NCBI GenBank assembly: GCA_045580485.1
Contig: JAZNNW010000022.1
Span: 1 to 17,610 of the forward strand
From: Avoscillospira sp045580485
GTDB lineage: Bacteria > Bacillota > Clostridia > Oscillospirales > Oscillospiraceae
Direction: 5' to 3'
DNA: 17,610 bases
In this document: positions 6,931-15,615 of the stretch, piece by piece
How the letters are laid out: every line of letters starts with the position of its first letter
Numbering within the stretch: position 1 is the first letter of the stretch
Position numbers and translations under genes: made by a program
The notes under the pieces: generated by a model
Told to the model about the DNA's origin: nothing
What the model saw: only the letters and a program-made list of their open reading frames with translations
The model's database searches: none

Positions 6931-8073
6931 TCAATTCTTTCGCCAGACCATTTTGTTGACCACACCGGTATAGGACTGGATCAGCCGAACCACTTTCATA
7001 GACACGCACTCTTCCACATAATCCGGCACAGGGATTCCGTGGTCGCCGTTCTCCTGCATGGACACGGCCGTTTCCACCGCCTGCAAAAGACCGTTTTCGT
7101 CAATACCTGCCAGAATAAAGCAGCCTTTATCCAGTGCCTCCGGGCGCTCGGTGCTGGTACGGATACAAACAGCCGGGAAGGGTTTGCCGATGGAAGTATA
7201 GAAGCTGGACTCCTCCGGCAAAGTGCCGCTGTCCGAAACCACACAAAATGCGTTCATCTGCAGGCAGTTATAATCATGGAAGCCCAGAGGCTCATGGCAG
7301 ATGACCCGCTGATCCAGACGGAAGCCGCTGGCCTCCAGCCGTTTCTTGCTGCGGGGATGGCAGGAATACAGAATGGGCATATCGTACTTCTCCGCCATGG
7401 CATTAATGGCAGTAAACAGAGAAGTAAAATTCTTGTCGGTATCGATATTTTCCTCTCTGTGAGCAGAGAGCAGGATATACTTCCCCTTTTCCAGACCCAG
7501 TTTTTCATGGACGGCACTATCCTCGATCTGGGGCAGATTGGCACGCAGGGCCTCCGCCATGGGAGAACCGGTCACATAGGTCCGCTCTTTGGGCAGACCG
7601 CACTCATGGAGATACTTCCGGGCGTGCTCGGAATAGGCCAGATTCACATCGGAGATAATATCCACGATGCGGCGGTTGGTCTCCTCCGGCAAGCACTCAT
7701 CCTTGCAGCGATTGCCGGCCTCCATGTGGAAAATGGGAATATGGAGGCGCTTGGCGGAGATGGCGGACAAGCAGGAGTTGGTGTCGCCCAAAATCAGCAG
7801 CGCATCAGGCTGCTGCTCCACCATGAGCTTATAGCTCTTGGCGATGATGTTGCCGATGGTCTCGCCCAGATCGGCGCCTACGGCATTGAGATAGAAATCC
7901 GGGGCACGAAGACCCAGATCCTCAAAAAACACCTGGTTCAGGGTATAGTCATAGTTCTGACCTGTGTGGACCAGAATCTGATCAAAATACAGATCACACT
8001 TTTTGATAACGGCGGACAGACGGATGATCTCCGGCCGTGTGCCGATGATGGTCATAAGTTTCAGCTTTTCCAT
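6931..8073 (-). CDS. capG: UDP-N-acetyl sugar 2-epimerase, CapG/WbjD type
   Basis: Cytoplasmic enzyme predicted to convert UDP-N-acetyl-L-pneumosamine to UDP-N-acetyl-L-fucosamine (UDP-L-FucNAc), the last step of that pathway. The 380-residue product has the 2-epimerase landmarks GTRPEIIRLS (11-20), LLILGDTNS (92-100) and HMEAGNRC (116-123) followed by PEETNRRIVD (129-138). The EAGNRC form resembles CapG/WbjD rather than WecB, which usually reads EAGLRS. An in-frame TTG at 8079 exists, but ATG 8073 has GGGAGG 8 bases upstream and starts 2 bases after the capF stop codon. The neighbouring capF and capE support this assignment over plain UDP-GlcNAc 2-epimerase. Confidence 0.85.
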   Translation of the reverse strand: MEKLKLMTIIGTRPEIIRLSAVIKKCDLYFDQILVHTGQNYDYTLNQVFFEDLGLRAPDFYLNAVGADLGETIGNIIAKSYKLMVEQQPDALLILGDTNSCLSAISAKRLHIPIFHMEAGNRCKDECLPEETNRRIVDIISDVNLAYSEHARKYLHECGLPKERTYVTGSPMAEALRANLPQIEDSAVHEKLGLEKGKYILLSAHREENIDTDKNFTSLFTAINAMAEKYDMPILYSCHPRSKKRLEASGFRLDQRVICHEPLGFHDYNCLQMNAFCVVSDSGTLPEESSFYTSIGKPFPAVCIRTSTERPEALDKGCFILAGIDENGLLQAVETAVSMQENGDHGIPVPDYVEECVSMKVVRLIQSYTGVVNKMVWRKN

Positions 8074-8075
8074 GG

Positions 8076-9242
8076 TCAAACCTCCCGGAAAAAGGTATCA
8101 GGTCGGGCAGAATCAAAAGGCTCGTTGGCCCACATGAAGGTCACCAGATCCTCTGTTTGGCTGAGATTGATAATGTTATGGGTATAGCCGGGGATCATCT
8201 CCACCACTTGAATCTTCTCTCCGGAGACTTCAAATTCCACAATTTCACCCGTGTCGATCTTTCGCAGCTGGATAAGTCCACGACCGGACACGACCACAAA
8301 CTTCTCATTTTTGGTGTGATGCCAGTGGTTCCCCTTAGTAATGCCGGGTTTGGAAATGTTCACAGAGAACTGACCGCGGTCAGCCGTACGGATGATCTCC
8401 GTAAAGCTGCCTCTGGCATCGCAGTTCATGTTCAGATCATAGATGAACTGTTCCTTGGGCAGGTAGCTGAGCCATGTGGCATAGAGCTTCTTGGTCAGCG
8501 GATCATCCAACTGCGGAACAGACAAGGTCTCCCGCAGCTTCGGGAAGGACAAAATCGTCTCCGCAATGACACCCAGGGTGGTCTCATGATGGACAGGCAC
8601 CTGGCAGTAGCCGTCTGGCAGTTTGTTGGCATTGCCCCGGACGGCCTGAATCAGTTCCTCCACCACATCATCGATGTAGACCACATCCATTGGCACAGAA
8701 GGGTCATTGACCTGAATGGGCAGACCATTGGCTGTATTGTGGCAGAAGGTGGCAATGGCAGAGTTGTAGTTGGGTCGGCACCACTTGCCGAACACATTGG
8801 GGAAGCGATAGACAAAAACCTCTGCGCCCACTTCTTTTCCATAGGCAAAGAACAGGTCTTCACCGGCCTTCTTGCTCTCGCCATAGGGGCTTCCGGCATA
8901 GCGACCGGTCAGGCTGGCCTGAATAGAGCTGGATAACATCACCGGGCAGGTGTTTCCATGTTTTTTGAGGGTGTTCAGCAGGGTGGAGGCAAAACCGAAG
9001 TTGCCTGCCATAAACTCTGCCGGGTCCTGAGGACGGTTGACACCGGCCAGATTCAGCACAAAGTCACAGTCCTTGCAGAAGCTGTCCAATTCTTCGGGAG
9101 AATTGTCCACATCATAGGCAAAGACAGCCAGATCTGCGATCTCATGGTCCGGTCTGCGGTCATGACCCAGACGGATCTCCTCCAGCGCCGCACACAGATT
9201 GCGGCCAACAAAGCCTTTCGCTCCGGTGATGAGAATGTTCAT
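8076..9242 (-). CDS. capF: UDP-2-acetamido-2,6-dideoxy-hexulose reductase/epimerase, CapF/WbjC type
   Basis: Bifunctional 388-residue enzyme of UDP-L-FucNAc synthesis. The N-terminal short-chain dehydrogenase domain has the nucleotide motif GAKGFVG (7-13) and catalytic YxxxK (Y120, K124); in CapF it performs the NADPH-dependent C4 reduction. The C-terminal domain from about 270 is a cupin with a probable zinc site, GNHWHHTKNEKF (304-315) and H355; in CapF this part performs C3 epimerisation before the reduction. Domain order and length match S. aureus CapF. The start is set by AAGGAG 6 bases upstream and lies 2 bases after the nucleotidyltransferase stop codon. It is tightly coupled to capG downstream. 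Confidence 0.9.
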   Translation of the reverse strand: MNILITGAKGFVGRNLCAALEEIRLGHDRRPDHEIADLAVFAYDVDNSPEELDSFCKDCDFVLNLAGVNRPQDPAEFMAGNFGFASTLLNTLKKHGNTCPVMLSSSIQASLTGRYAGSPYGESKKAGEDLFFAYGKEVGAEVFVYRFPNVFGKWCRPNYNSAIATFCHNTANGLPIQVNDPSVPMDVVYIDDVVEELIQAVRGNANKLPDGYCQVPVHHETTLGVIAETILSFPKLRETLSVPQLDDPLTKKLYATWLSYLPKEQFIYDLNMNCDARGSFTEIIRTADRGQFSVNISKPGITKGNHWHHTKNEKFVVVSGRGLIQLRKIDTGEIVEFEVSGEKIQVVEMIPGYTHNIINLSQTEDLVTFMWANEPFDSARPDTFFREV

Positions 9243-9244
9243 GG

Positions 9245-10423
9245 TTACTCCTTAAAATGGAAATCCAAACCCACATAATCGAGGGCTTGCTCATAGGTTT
9301 CGATCTTATCGGCACTGCGCTGCTGCATATGTGCTCTCTGCTCAGCGATCCTCTCCCGGCGGAACAGCAGGGTTCTCACCCAGCGAACCACCCAGAATAT
9401 GGGCAGCAAAACAGGGGCCTTCTCCAAAACAGGATACTGCTGCTTTATGGCGGACAGAGGCGGGAACAGCAGTTTTACCAGATACATACGGTTGCCGCTG
9501 CCGGCAGAGCCTGTATTTCTGGCATCTCGGAAGCCGGAGGCGGCAGTCTTGTTCTCTTCGCTGCCCCAGGAGCCGCTGCCAAATACGACATCAAGGATAA
9601 AAGCGCTCTTTTCGTCCGGCTCTTCACCGCAGAACCAAACCCTCAGCACCCTGCAGATATTCTGCCGGAATTCCCAAAGCTGCAGCTTGGTCAACTCCTG
9701 CTTCAGGTAGGCCTCATCCATAGCAGGCACGCTTTTCTCATAGACCCACAGGTCCAGCAAATGACGAAGACCGATGCCGCCGTCCCGATAGTGCTTGGCA
9801 AAATGGGTAAACAGGTAAATATATTCATCCTCTGGCGTCATAGCCCAGCGTGTGCCTTTTTGTATCTTGGCTAACTGCCAGCCATCACCGAAGTAACGGT
9901 AATAATCCGTGTTGTAAGAAGGCACGAGGCGCTTGTGCAGCTCCAGCTCCAACGCCTTTGTCTGCCAGATCAGCTCGTGGTCACTTTCCAGGATCTCTTC
10001 ATAGCAAAGGCGCTCCATAATCGGGCGGATGCGGTCATACTGATCCAGCTTGATGAGGATATCCGCATCACCCATGGCCCGCAGCTCCGGCTTGGGATAC
10101 CGGGGCTTCATATTGCAGCCCTTGACAGGCATATAATCAATACCGGCTTCATCAAAGGCAGAACACAGCTTGTCTATGGCCCGCAGCTGGCCTTCGCTGA
10201 CCACCAGATTCTTGCAATAAGACCGAAACAGCTTCTGCATGATTGGCAGAGAAGCGTCCGCTCCGCAGTTGGATGCCCCCTCGTAGATAAGGGCACCGAT
10301 CTGGTGGCTCTTTATGTATGCTTCCGCCTCTTCCAGATGGAATTCAACCGGAAGGGGCAGTTTTTCGCCGGTAACGGCACTTTTTAACAGAATCAGAATC
10401 CCTTGCCGGATCTGATCGGTCAT
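9245..10423 (-). CDS. Nucleotidyltransferase-fold protein (PF14907-like, NTP_transf_5)
   Basis: A 392-residue protein that looks like the uncharacterised nucleotidyltransferase family found in capsule and lasso peptide clusters. The supporting motif is VKGCNMKPRYPKPELRAMGD (about 100-119) followed by ADILI, giving the GDxD acidic pair (D119, D121) of the nucleotidyltransferase fold. A TPEDEYIYLFTHFAKHY stretch and a basic, hydrophobic segment after residue 330 (FWVVRWVRTLLFRRERI) follow. The start at 10423 is preferred over the ATG at 10435: it overlaps the capE stop codon as ATGA and has GGGAG 5 bases upstream. It sits between capE and capF, so coupling to sugar nucleotide or peptide chemistry is possible. 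The substrate and the reaction of the family are not established to my knowledge. Confidence 0.7.
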   Translation of the reverse strand: MTDQIRQGILILLKSAVTGEKLPLPVEFHLEEAEAYIKSHQIGALIYEGASNCGADASLPIMQKLFRSYCKNLVVSEGQLRAIDKLCSAFDEAGIDYMPVKGCNMKPRYPKPELRAMGDADILIKLDQYDRIRPIMERLCYEEILESDHELIWQTKALELELHKRLVPSYNTDYYRYFGDGWQLAKIQKGTRWAMTPEDEYIYLFTHFAKHYRDGGIGLRHLLDLWVYEKSVPAMDEAYLKQELTKLQLWEFRQNICRVLRVWFCGEEPDEKSAFILDVVFGSGSWGSEENKTAASGFRDARNTGSAGSGNRMYLVKLLFPPLSAIKQQYPVLEKAPVLLPIFWVVRWVRTLLFRRERIAEQRAHMQQRSADKIETYEQALDYVGLDFHFKE

Positions 10424-11460
10424 CTGTTCTCCCATGCGTCCAGTTCCTCCCGGATATAGGACAGTTCCAAAAGTTTCTTCTGCACCTGCTCCACATTGAG
10501 CAGCTCTGTATTGCTGGAGTTGAACTCCGTCAATGTATTACGGGTCACATCGCCCTGCTTGAAATACTTGTCATAGTTCAGATCCCGCTTGTCGCAGGGG
10601 ACACGGTAAAAATCACCCAGATCGGCAGCGTTGGCGCACTCCTCATTGGTCAGCAGGGTCTCATACATCTTTTCGCCGTGGCGGATGCCGATGACCCGGA
10701 TCTCATGATCGGGGGCAAACAGGCCGGTCACTGCCTTTGCCAAAGTTTCAATGGTGCAGGCAGGTGCCTTCTGAACCAGAATATCGCCGGAAGTGCCGTT
10801 TTCGAAGGCAAAAAGCACCAGATCCACTGCTTCCTCCAGGGACATCACAAAGCGGGTCATGGAAGGCTCGGTAATGGTAATGGGATTGCCAGCCTTGATC
10901 TGATCGATCCACAAGGGAATGACAGAACCACGGGAACACATAACATTGCCATAGCGGGTACAGCAGATTTTCGTATGGTCCGTGGTACGGCTCTTGGCTA
11001 CCACCACTTTTTCCATCATGGCCTTGGAGGTACCCATGGCATTGATGGGGTAGGCGGCCTTATCCGTAGACAGACAAATGACAGACTTGACACCGGCTTC
11101 AATGGCAGCTGTGAGAACATTATCCGTACCGATCACATTGGTCTTGACGGCTTCCAGGGGGAAGAATTCACAGGAAGGCACCTGCTTCAGAGCTGCTGCA
11201 TGGAAAATATAGTCCACACCATGCATGGCATTCTTCACAGAAGCCAGATCCCGGACATCGCCGATAAAGAACTTGATCTTTCCGGCTGCTTCAGGCATCC
11301 GTACCTGAAACTCATGGCGCATATCGTCCTGCTTCTTTTCGTCACGGGAAAATACACGGATCTCCCCGATATCCGTTTGCAGAAAACGGTTCAAAACAGC
11401 ATTGCCGAAAGAGCCGGTACCACCGGTGATCATCAGCGTTTTATTGGTAAACAGAGACAT
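10420..11460 (-). CDS. capE: UDP-GlcNAc 4,6-dehydratase (5-inverting), CapE/WbjB type
   Basis: First enzyme of UDP-L-FucNAc synthesis: it removes water from UDP-GlcNAc at C4-C6 and inverts C5, using bound NADP. The 346-residue product has the nucleotide-binding glycine motif GGTGSFGN (13-20), HAAALKQVPSCE (88-99) and the catalytic segment STDKA (131-135). At the usual YxxxK position the sequence reads M142-G-T-S-K146. Replacement of the catalytic tyrosine by methionine is the known feature of CapE and WbjB, so it supports the call rather than indicating a defect. The frame extends upstream to 11553, but ATG 11460 has AGGGGGA about 9 bases upstream, gives the normal family length and overlaps the preceding stop codon by one base (TGATG). 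Confidence 0.92.
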   Translation of the reverse strand: MSLFTNKTLMITGGTGSFGNAVLNRFLQTDIGEIRVFSRDEKKQDDMRHEFQVRMPEAAGKIKFFIGDVRDLASVKNAMHGVDYIFHAAALKQVPSCEFFPLEAVKTNVIGTDNVLTAAIEAGVKSVICLSTDKAAYPINAMGTSKAMMEKVVVAKSRTTDHTKICCTRYGNVMCSRGSVIPLWIDQIKAGNPITITEPSMTRFVMSLEEAVDLVLFAFENGTSGDILVQKAPACTIETLAKAVTGLFAPDHEIRVIGIRHGEKMYETLLTNEECANAADLGDFYRVPCDKRDLNYDKYFKQGDVTRNTLTEFNSSNTELLNVEQVQKKLLELSYIREELDAWENR

Positions 11461-11921
11461 CAGTCTTTTCCCCCTAATTTTCGTAAGTGTTGAAGGCAGA
11501 GGATGGCTGCTATAAACAGCAGGCCGCATATGGCGCCGCCAATGTCGATGCACACATCCGTCAAAGAATTGCCACGGCCGGTGAAGAATTGCAGTCCCTC
11601 ATCGGTGAGGGCAACCACTGCTGCAGTTGCCAAAGGCGTGCCGAACAGATACCGCTTTTTTCGCGGAAACTGAGCAGACAGTGCCGTCAAGCTCATGCCA
11701 AGTGCTCCAAATTCTGTCAAATGAGCCAGTTTTCGAACCAGATTGTGATAGACCTCATCATCCAACCGATGTTGGGGATCCAGCAACGGGCGCAACAGTG
11801 CCGCCACAGACAGGCTCGTTTCCCGGGATTCGGGAATGCTCGGCAGAGAATTGCTGTAAATAAACAGGATGATCAGCATCGACAACACTGCAAACAGCAC
11901 AACTCGGATCTTTCTTTTCAT
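11460..11921 (-). CDS. VanZ-like membrane protein
   Basis: A 153-residue integral membrane protein with about four hydrophobic segments. It shows the VanZ-like family pattern: an early segment followed by SNSLPS (23-28), RKLAHLTEFGALG (63-75) and TDEGLQFFTGRGNSLTDVCIDIGGAICG (106-133), whose conserved E, Q, R and D residues are the hallmark of the family. VanZ gives low-level teicoplanin resistance in enterococci, and its relatives appear in many cell-envelope and polysaccharide operons without a proven reaction. The chosen start has AAGAGG 6 bases upstream; longer frames up to 11972 run through a hairpin. It overlaps capE by one base, so it is co-translated with the FucNAc genes. Confidence 0.85.
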   Translation of the reverse strand: MKRKIRVVLFAVLSMLIILFIYSNSLPSIPESRETSLSVAALLRPLLDPQHRLDDEVYHNLVRKLAHLTEFGALGMSLTALSAQFPRKKRYLFGTPLATAAVVALTDEGLQFFTGRGNSLTDVCIDIGGAICGLLFIAAILCLQHLRKLGGKD

Positions 11922-11947
11922 TGGAAACCTCTTGACTGCAAATAGTC

Positions 11948-11972
11948 TTGCCCGGCACAGTGTGCCGGGCAA
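11948..11972 (-). terminator. Stem-loop between the second SLH gene and the vanZ-like gene
   Basis: TTGCCCGGCACA (11948-11959) and TGTGCCGGGCAA (11961-11972) form a very stable dyad 13 bases after the SLH stop codon. Read on the minus strand it is not followed by a good T tract (AGACTATTTG), so it may be a partial terminator or an mRNA-stability element that sets the ratio of upstream to downstream genes. Confidence 0.5.
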
Positions 11973-11984
11973 AAAGTTTCTTTA

Positions 11985-13220
11985 TCAGCCGGCGATCTTG
12001 TGATCAAACAGACCGGTCCAGGTCTCATAGTAACCATCGGCCTTACGGACATAGTCATGGCCGTTGGCTGCTTCCTGCACATCCAGATAGTACCACTTGG
12101 CAGTATCCAGATTGTCGGTAAAGGTCTTCATGCCGTCCAGCAGATCAGAAGGATCTTCAGGCTGACGGTTCAGGACTCGGTTGATGAGGGTCACAGCTTC
12201 CGCACGGGTGATGTAATCATCGGGACGGAACTTGCCTTCATAACCCTTGATCCAGCCCTTGGAGGCAGCGCTGTTGACCTCATCGGCAGCCCAATGACCG
12301 GCGATATCGGAAAACAGATTGTCGCCATCGTAGGCAATTTCGTCAAAACGGGCAGCCACAGCGGCAAATTCGGCACGGGTCATGTTGTTCTTGGGACGGA
12401 AGCTGTCATCGGGATAGCCCTTGACAATACCGGCATTCTCCATGGTGGCAATGGCCACTCTGGACCAGCGCTCAAATTCCACATCGGTGAAGTCACAGTC
12501 AGCAGTCTCGAAGATGGCACGGCTCTCCTCCAGCAGCAGGCGGTAGAAGATGGTGGTGACTTCTTCACGGGTGATATAAGCATTGGGACGGACGGAGCCA
12601 TCGGGATAGCCCTTGATATAGGCAAAGTGATCGTCCATGTTCAGGCTGACATCGCCCACGGGACGAGAAGGCTTCTGGGGGTGGCTGGGTGCACTGCCGC
12701 CATTGCGGACGACGGTGACAGTATAGGTCACGCCGTACTTCTTGTCGGACATGACGGTGTTCTTGAAGCAGATCTTATGCTCCACATCGGGCCACAGGTC
12801 ACCCACCACGGAGGTCTTATCCCGCAGGATGGACTTCAAAGTGCGGTCGCCGGCCACGGGCTGAACATCGGTATAATGCTCATCCACATAGCTCTGCCAT
12901 TCCATATCGCTGCCGCTGGCATAGGCATTCAGACCGTCATCCATGATCAGCTTCATGGCTAGGGAATCGAACTTCCACAGGTCAGTTCTGCGGTCACCGG
13001 GGTTGTACATATCGTTGATGATCTTCACGACTTCGTACAGCAGGTTGGTGTCTTCCGTCAGGTACTTGGTGGTACGGGAGAACTTGTAGATATAGGGATC
13101 GCCCTCATCGTCTTCAATGGAAACGGTCAGGGAGATGTTGTTGGCAGCCATGGCAGGCACGGCCAGAACCATACACAGCACCAAAACCAGTGCCATCATT
13201 CTCAAGAAACGCTTTTTCAT
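11985..13220 (-). CDS. Secreted S-layer homology (SLH) domain protein
   Basis: A 411-residue exported protein. A signal peptide (MKKR, hydrophobic core, AMA-A) predicts cleavage after residue 25. Residues 26-175 form an unrecognised beta-rich domain (ISLTVSIEDDEGDPYIYKF at the start, YGVTYTVTVVRNG at the end). A proline-serine linker (about 176-190) leads to three SLH repeats, each with the TRxE core: IKGYPDGSVRP with TREE (217-220), VKGYPDDSFRP with TRAE (281-284), and IKGYEGKFRP with TRAE (338-341). SLH repeats bind secondary cell-wall polymers outside the cell. After them comes a 60-residue tail with WYYLDVQEAANGHDY, a form common in this surface protein type. The gene starts 2 bases after the coiled-coil gene's stop, so the two are co-translated. 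The N-terminal domain's function is unknown. Confidence 0.9.
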   Translation of the reverse strand: MKKRFLRMMALVLVLCMVLAVPAMAANNISLTVSIEDDEGDPYIYKFSRTTKYLTEDTNLLYEVVKIINDMYNPGDRRTDLWKFDSLAMKLIMDDGLNAYASGSDMEWQSYVDEHYTDVQPVAGDRTLKSILRDKTSVVGDLWPDVEHKICFKNTVMSDKKYGVTYTVTVVRNGGSAPSHPQKPSRPVGDVSLNMDDHFAYIKGYPDGSVRPNAYITREEVTTIFYRLLLEESRAIFETADCDFTDVEFERWSRVAIATMENAGIVKGYPDDSFRPKNNMTRAEFAAVAARFDEIAYDGDNLFSDIAGHWAADEVNSAASKGWIKGYEGKFRPDDYITRAEAVTLINRVLNRQPEDPSDLLDGMKTFTDNLDTAKWYYLDVQEAANGHDYVRKADGYYETWTGLFDHKIAG

Positions 13221-13222
13221 AA

Positions 13223-13927
13223 TTAAACCATTCCTCTCTTTTCAAGTTGGGACATATACCATGCCTTTTTCAGGCTTTTTTCCTTGGCGTAGGTGTCGAT
13301 TACCTGTTGGACCAGCTCATCGCTTTGTCCATACTGCTTTTGCAGGGCTTCCAACTCTGCAACCAGACCATCCATTTTCTTATCGCAGTCTGATTCCAGT
13401 TTAGACGCCTTTGAAATATAGGTACTGGCAAACTCTACCAGATATTTCCCTTTTCGTTTTTCTGCCGGTATGGCCTTGTAGGCGGCAATACCTTCGTCCT
13501 CCAGGCCTTCCAATGCGCCGACATATTCGCTGCGCAGGGCATAGATTTTATCTATAATGGCTTTCAGCAGTTCTTCATAGGTAGGTTTCTTTTCCGCAGG
13601 GGGCTGCTGTTGTACAGAAGGCTGCTGCGTGGATGTTTGCTCTGCAGGCACTTCTGCAGGCTGTACCTCAACAGGGGCTTCCTGTTCCTTGGCATCCACT
13701 TCCCGTGCAGCTTCCAGAGCCTGATCCAGCATCTCCTGAACCTGTTGGGTGTTTTCCTGCAGCTTGACCTCCAGTTCCTCCTGGGTGTACTGGGTATAGT
13801 TCTTGACCGCTTCGATGTTATTCTCCTGCCAGCGGTAAAGACCGAAGGCAGCAGCAGTCAGAACCAGCAGCACGATCAGAAGGACCCACAGCCATGCTTT
13901 GCGGCGTTTTTTCTCAGTTTTCTTCAT
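13223..13927 (-). CDS. Membrane-anchored coiled-coil protein of unknown function
   Basis: I do not recognise a family. The 234-residue product has a basic N-terminus (KKTEKKRRK), one membrane segment (about 12-30) and an outward-facing remainder by the positive-inside rule. The outer part reads as a helical segment (about 38-80, rich in E, Q and L), a low-complexity Pro-Gln-Glu linker (about 83-115) and a second helical, lysine- and glutamate-rich segment (116-234). AGGAG lies 7 bases upstream of the start, inside the ABC transporter gene, with which it overlaps by 14 bases. Being locked between an exporter and a secreted SLH protein, it may be a wall-spanning accessory of export or surface attachment. 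That role is inferred from position only. Confidence 0.7.
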   Translation of the reverse strand: MKKTEKKRRKAWLWVLLIVLLVLTAAAFGLYRWQENNIEAVKNYTQYTQEELEVKLQENTQQVQEMLDQALEAAREVDAKEQEAPVEVQPAEVPAEQTSTQQPSVQQQPPAEKKPTYEELLKAIIDKIYALRSEYVGALEGLEDEGIAAYKAIPAEKRKGKYLVEFASTYISKASKLESDCDKKMDGLVAELEALQKQYGQSDELVQQVIDTYAKEKSLKKAWYMSQLEKRGMV

Positions 13928-15590
13928 GGTTTGCTCCTAAAGGATGGCAATGGATGCCGTTTTCATCCACATGGAGCTGCCAGTTGGCAAGTTCCATAGC
14001 AGCAGGACGATGGGTCACTGCGATACAGGTTCGCCCGGGCAATTCCTGCAGCCGCTGGAGCACCAGTCGCTCCGTTTCTGCATCCAGTGCCGAAGTCACT
14101 TCATCCAGCAGCAGCACCGGAGCGCCGCCCAGAACTGCTCTGGCAATGGCCAGACGCTGGGCCTGCCCTTCGGAAAGACCATGGGCATTCTCGCCCAAAA
14201 CCGTCTCCAGCCCATCGGGCAGCTGAGGCAGATAGGCATCCATGCAGCTGCAATAAACCGCCTGCTCAATCTGCTCTTCTGTAGCATCGGGACGGGTCAG
14301 AAGCAGGTTTTCCCGCAGCGTACCGCTGAACAGCAGGTTTCCCTGAGGCACATAGGCAAACAGCTTGCGGGTACTTCTGGACAGATCCACGGGACCATCT
14401 TCGGTTTCTACTTGCAGTTTGCCGCTGTTGGGATGAAAAATGCCCATCAGTAGTTTGAAAATCGTACTCTTTCCCACACCGGAAGGGCCTGTCACAACTG
14501 CAAACACGCCCTTGGGCAAGTGGAAAGAACTCTCCGCCAGAATCAGATCCCGATCATAGGCGAAGGAGATATTTTCGGCATAAATTGCCGTCATTTTTTC
14601 ATAGAGTGCATGACCGTCCAGACTTTCCGTTCCGGCGGATTTGCCGCAGATCTCCTCGATCTCCATAAGGCGCTCTGCCGAGGCCATCATGGCAAGATAC
14701 TGAGGATAGAAGCTGGACATATTGACAAAGGGTGCCTGCAGCTGACTCACCAACTGGGTGATGGCTGTCAGATCACCAAAGGTCATGGTCTGGTTGAACA
14801 CACCGGCTGCACACCAGATCAGCGCTGCATAGCCGGAAAACCGAACCAGAACACTGACGCAGGTGTTGGAGAAGACGGAGATCCGACGGCGCTTTCGCTG
14901 AATCAGATAACGATCTTCCATCAGATCATCCGAGCGGCGCTCCACCTCCGGAGCCACATCCATGGCCTGAACCAACATCAGTTTTTCCAGCGTCTCCTGC
15001 AAGAAGCCGGAAACCTTGCCATCTGCTGCGCTGACTTCCTTGTTCAACACCTGCAGGCGCTTCCGGACTGTTCCGGTAATGGTAACCACGATCAGACCAA
15101 GTACCGCCATGATGGCCATAAACCAAGGTTCCATGGCTGTCAGAACTGCAACCACCGCAACCAGTTTTGTGACCATAGATGCAAAACCCGGAATCACGGA
15201 TAGCAAACCGGTATTTACCTGCCGGACATCGTTATTCAAACGATTTATCAGTTCTCCGCTGTGAAACTTGGAGACCTCAGAATACTCACCATCCAGCATA
15301 TGATGAAAGAGCATCTGCTTCCAGTCTCTGTCCAGCAGGGCCGTCAGTTCATTATTCAAGTAGCGGTAAACCGTCAAACAGATCAGCATACCTGCAATGA
15401 TTGCCGCCTGTATAAGACAGGCATGAAGCAGATCATCACCCGTGCCGCTGACTGCACTGTTGATAACACCTTTTGTGCCTAAAGCGAAGGCAACGCCAAA
15501 GAGGGCGCTGCCTACATTGGCGGCAGTCATGAGCAGCAGCGCAGGAATTCTTCGCCGGAGTTTTTGAAATAAATAAGCAAATACTTTCAT
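13914..15590 (-). CDS. ABC exporter, fused membrane and ATPase half-transporter
   Basis: A 558-residue exporter of the lipid/peptide type, expected to act as a homodimer in the cytoplasmic membrane. Residues 1-305 form the six-segment membrane domain. The ATPase domain has Walker A GPSGVGKST (368-376), Q-loop VPQGN (Q416), signature LSEGQ (472-476), Walker B VLLLDE (492-497) and H-loop H527. The signature differs from the usual LSGGQ by one residue, a change tolerated in many exporters. There is no N-terminal C39 peptidase domain, so leader removal would need a separate enzyme; the signal-peptidase-like gene directly upstream is a candidate. The start has AAAGG 8 bases upstream, 25 bases after that gene's stop. 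Cargo is probably the small peptide or a surface component; this is inference. Confidence 0.88.
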   Translation of the reverse strand: MKVFAYLFQKLRRRIPALLLMTAANVGSALFGVAFALGTKGVINSAVSGTGDDLLHACLIQAAIIAGMLICLTVYRYLNNELTALLDRDWKQMLFHHMLDGEYSEVSKFHSGELINRLNNDVRQVNTGLLSVIPGFASMVTKLVAVVAVLTAMEPWFMAIMAVLGLIVVTITGTVRKRLQVLNKEVSAADGKVSGFLQETLEKLMLVQAMDVAPEVERRSDDLMEDRYLIQRKRRRISVFSNTCVSVLVRFSGYAALIWCAAGVFNQTMTFGDLTAITQLVSQLQAPFVNMSSFYPQYLAMMASAERLMEIEEICGKSAGTESLDGHALYEKMTAIYAENISFAYDRDLILAESSFHLPKGVFAVVTGPSGVGKSTIFKLLMGIFHPNSGKLQVETEDGPVDLSRSTRKLFAYVPQGNLLFSGTLRENLLLTRPDATEEQIEQAVYCSCMDAYLPQLPDGLETVLGENAHGLSEGQAQRLAIARAVLGGAPVLLLDEVTSALDAETERLVLQRLQELPGRTCIAVTHRPAAMELANWQLHVDENGIHCHPLGANHEEN

Positions 15591-15615
15591 GAACGCAGCC
15601 TTTTCACCGTATGCC

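Noticed and set aside
6160..8187. A 675-codon open frame on the plus strand opposite the kinase-like and capG genes
   Set aside because: It spans two well-recognised minus-strand genes and part of a third, lacks a family pattern and begins inside a terminator. It reflects codon bias of the real genes.
10420..11460. Inactive CapE because the catalytic tyrosine is replaced by methionine
   Set aside because: The MxxxK form is the known state of the CapE/WbjB subfamily, and the nucleotide motif and the rest of the active-site segment are intact.
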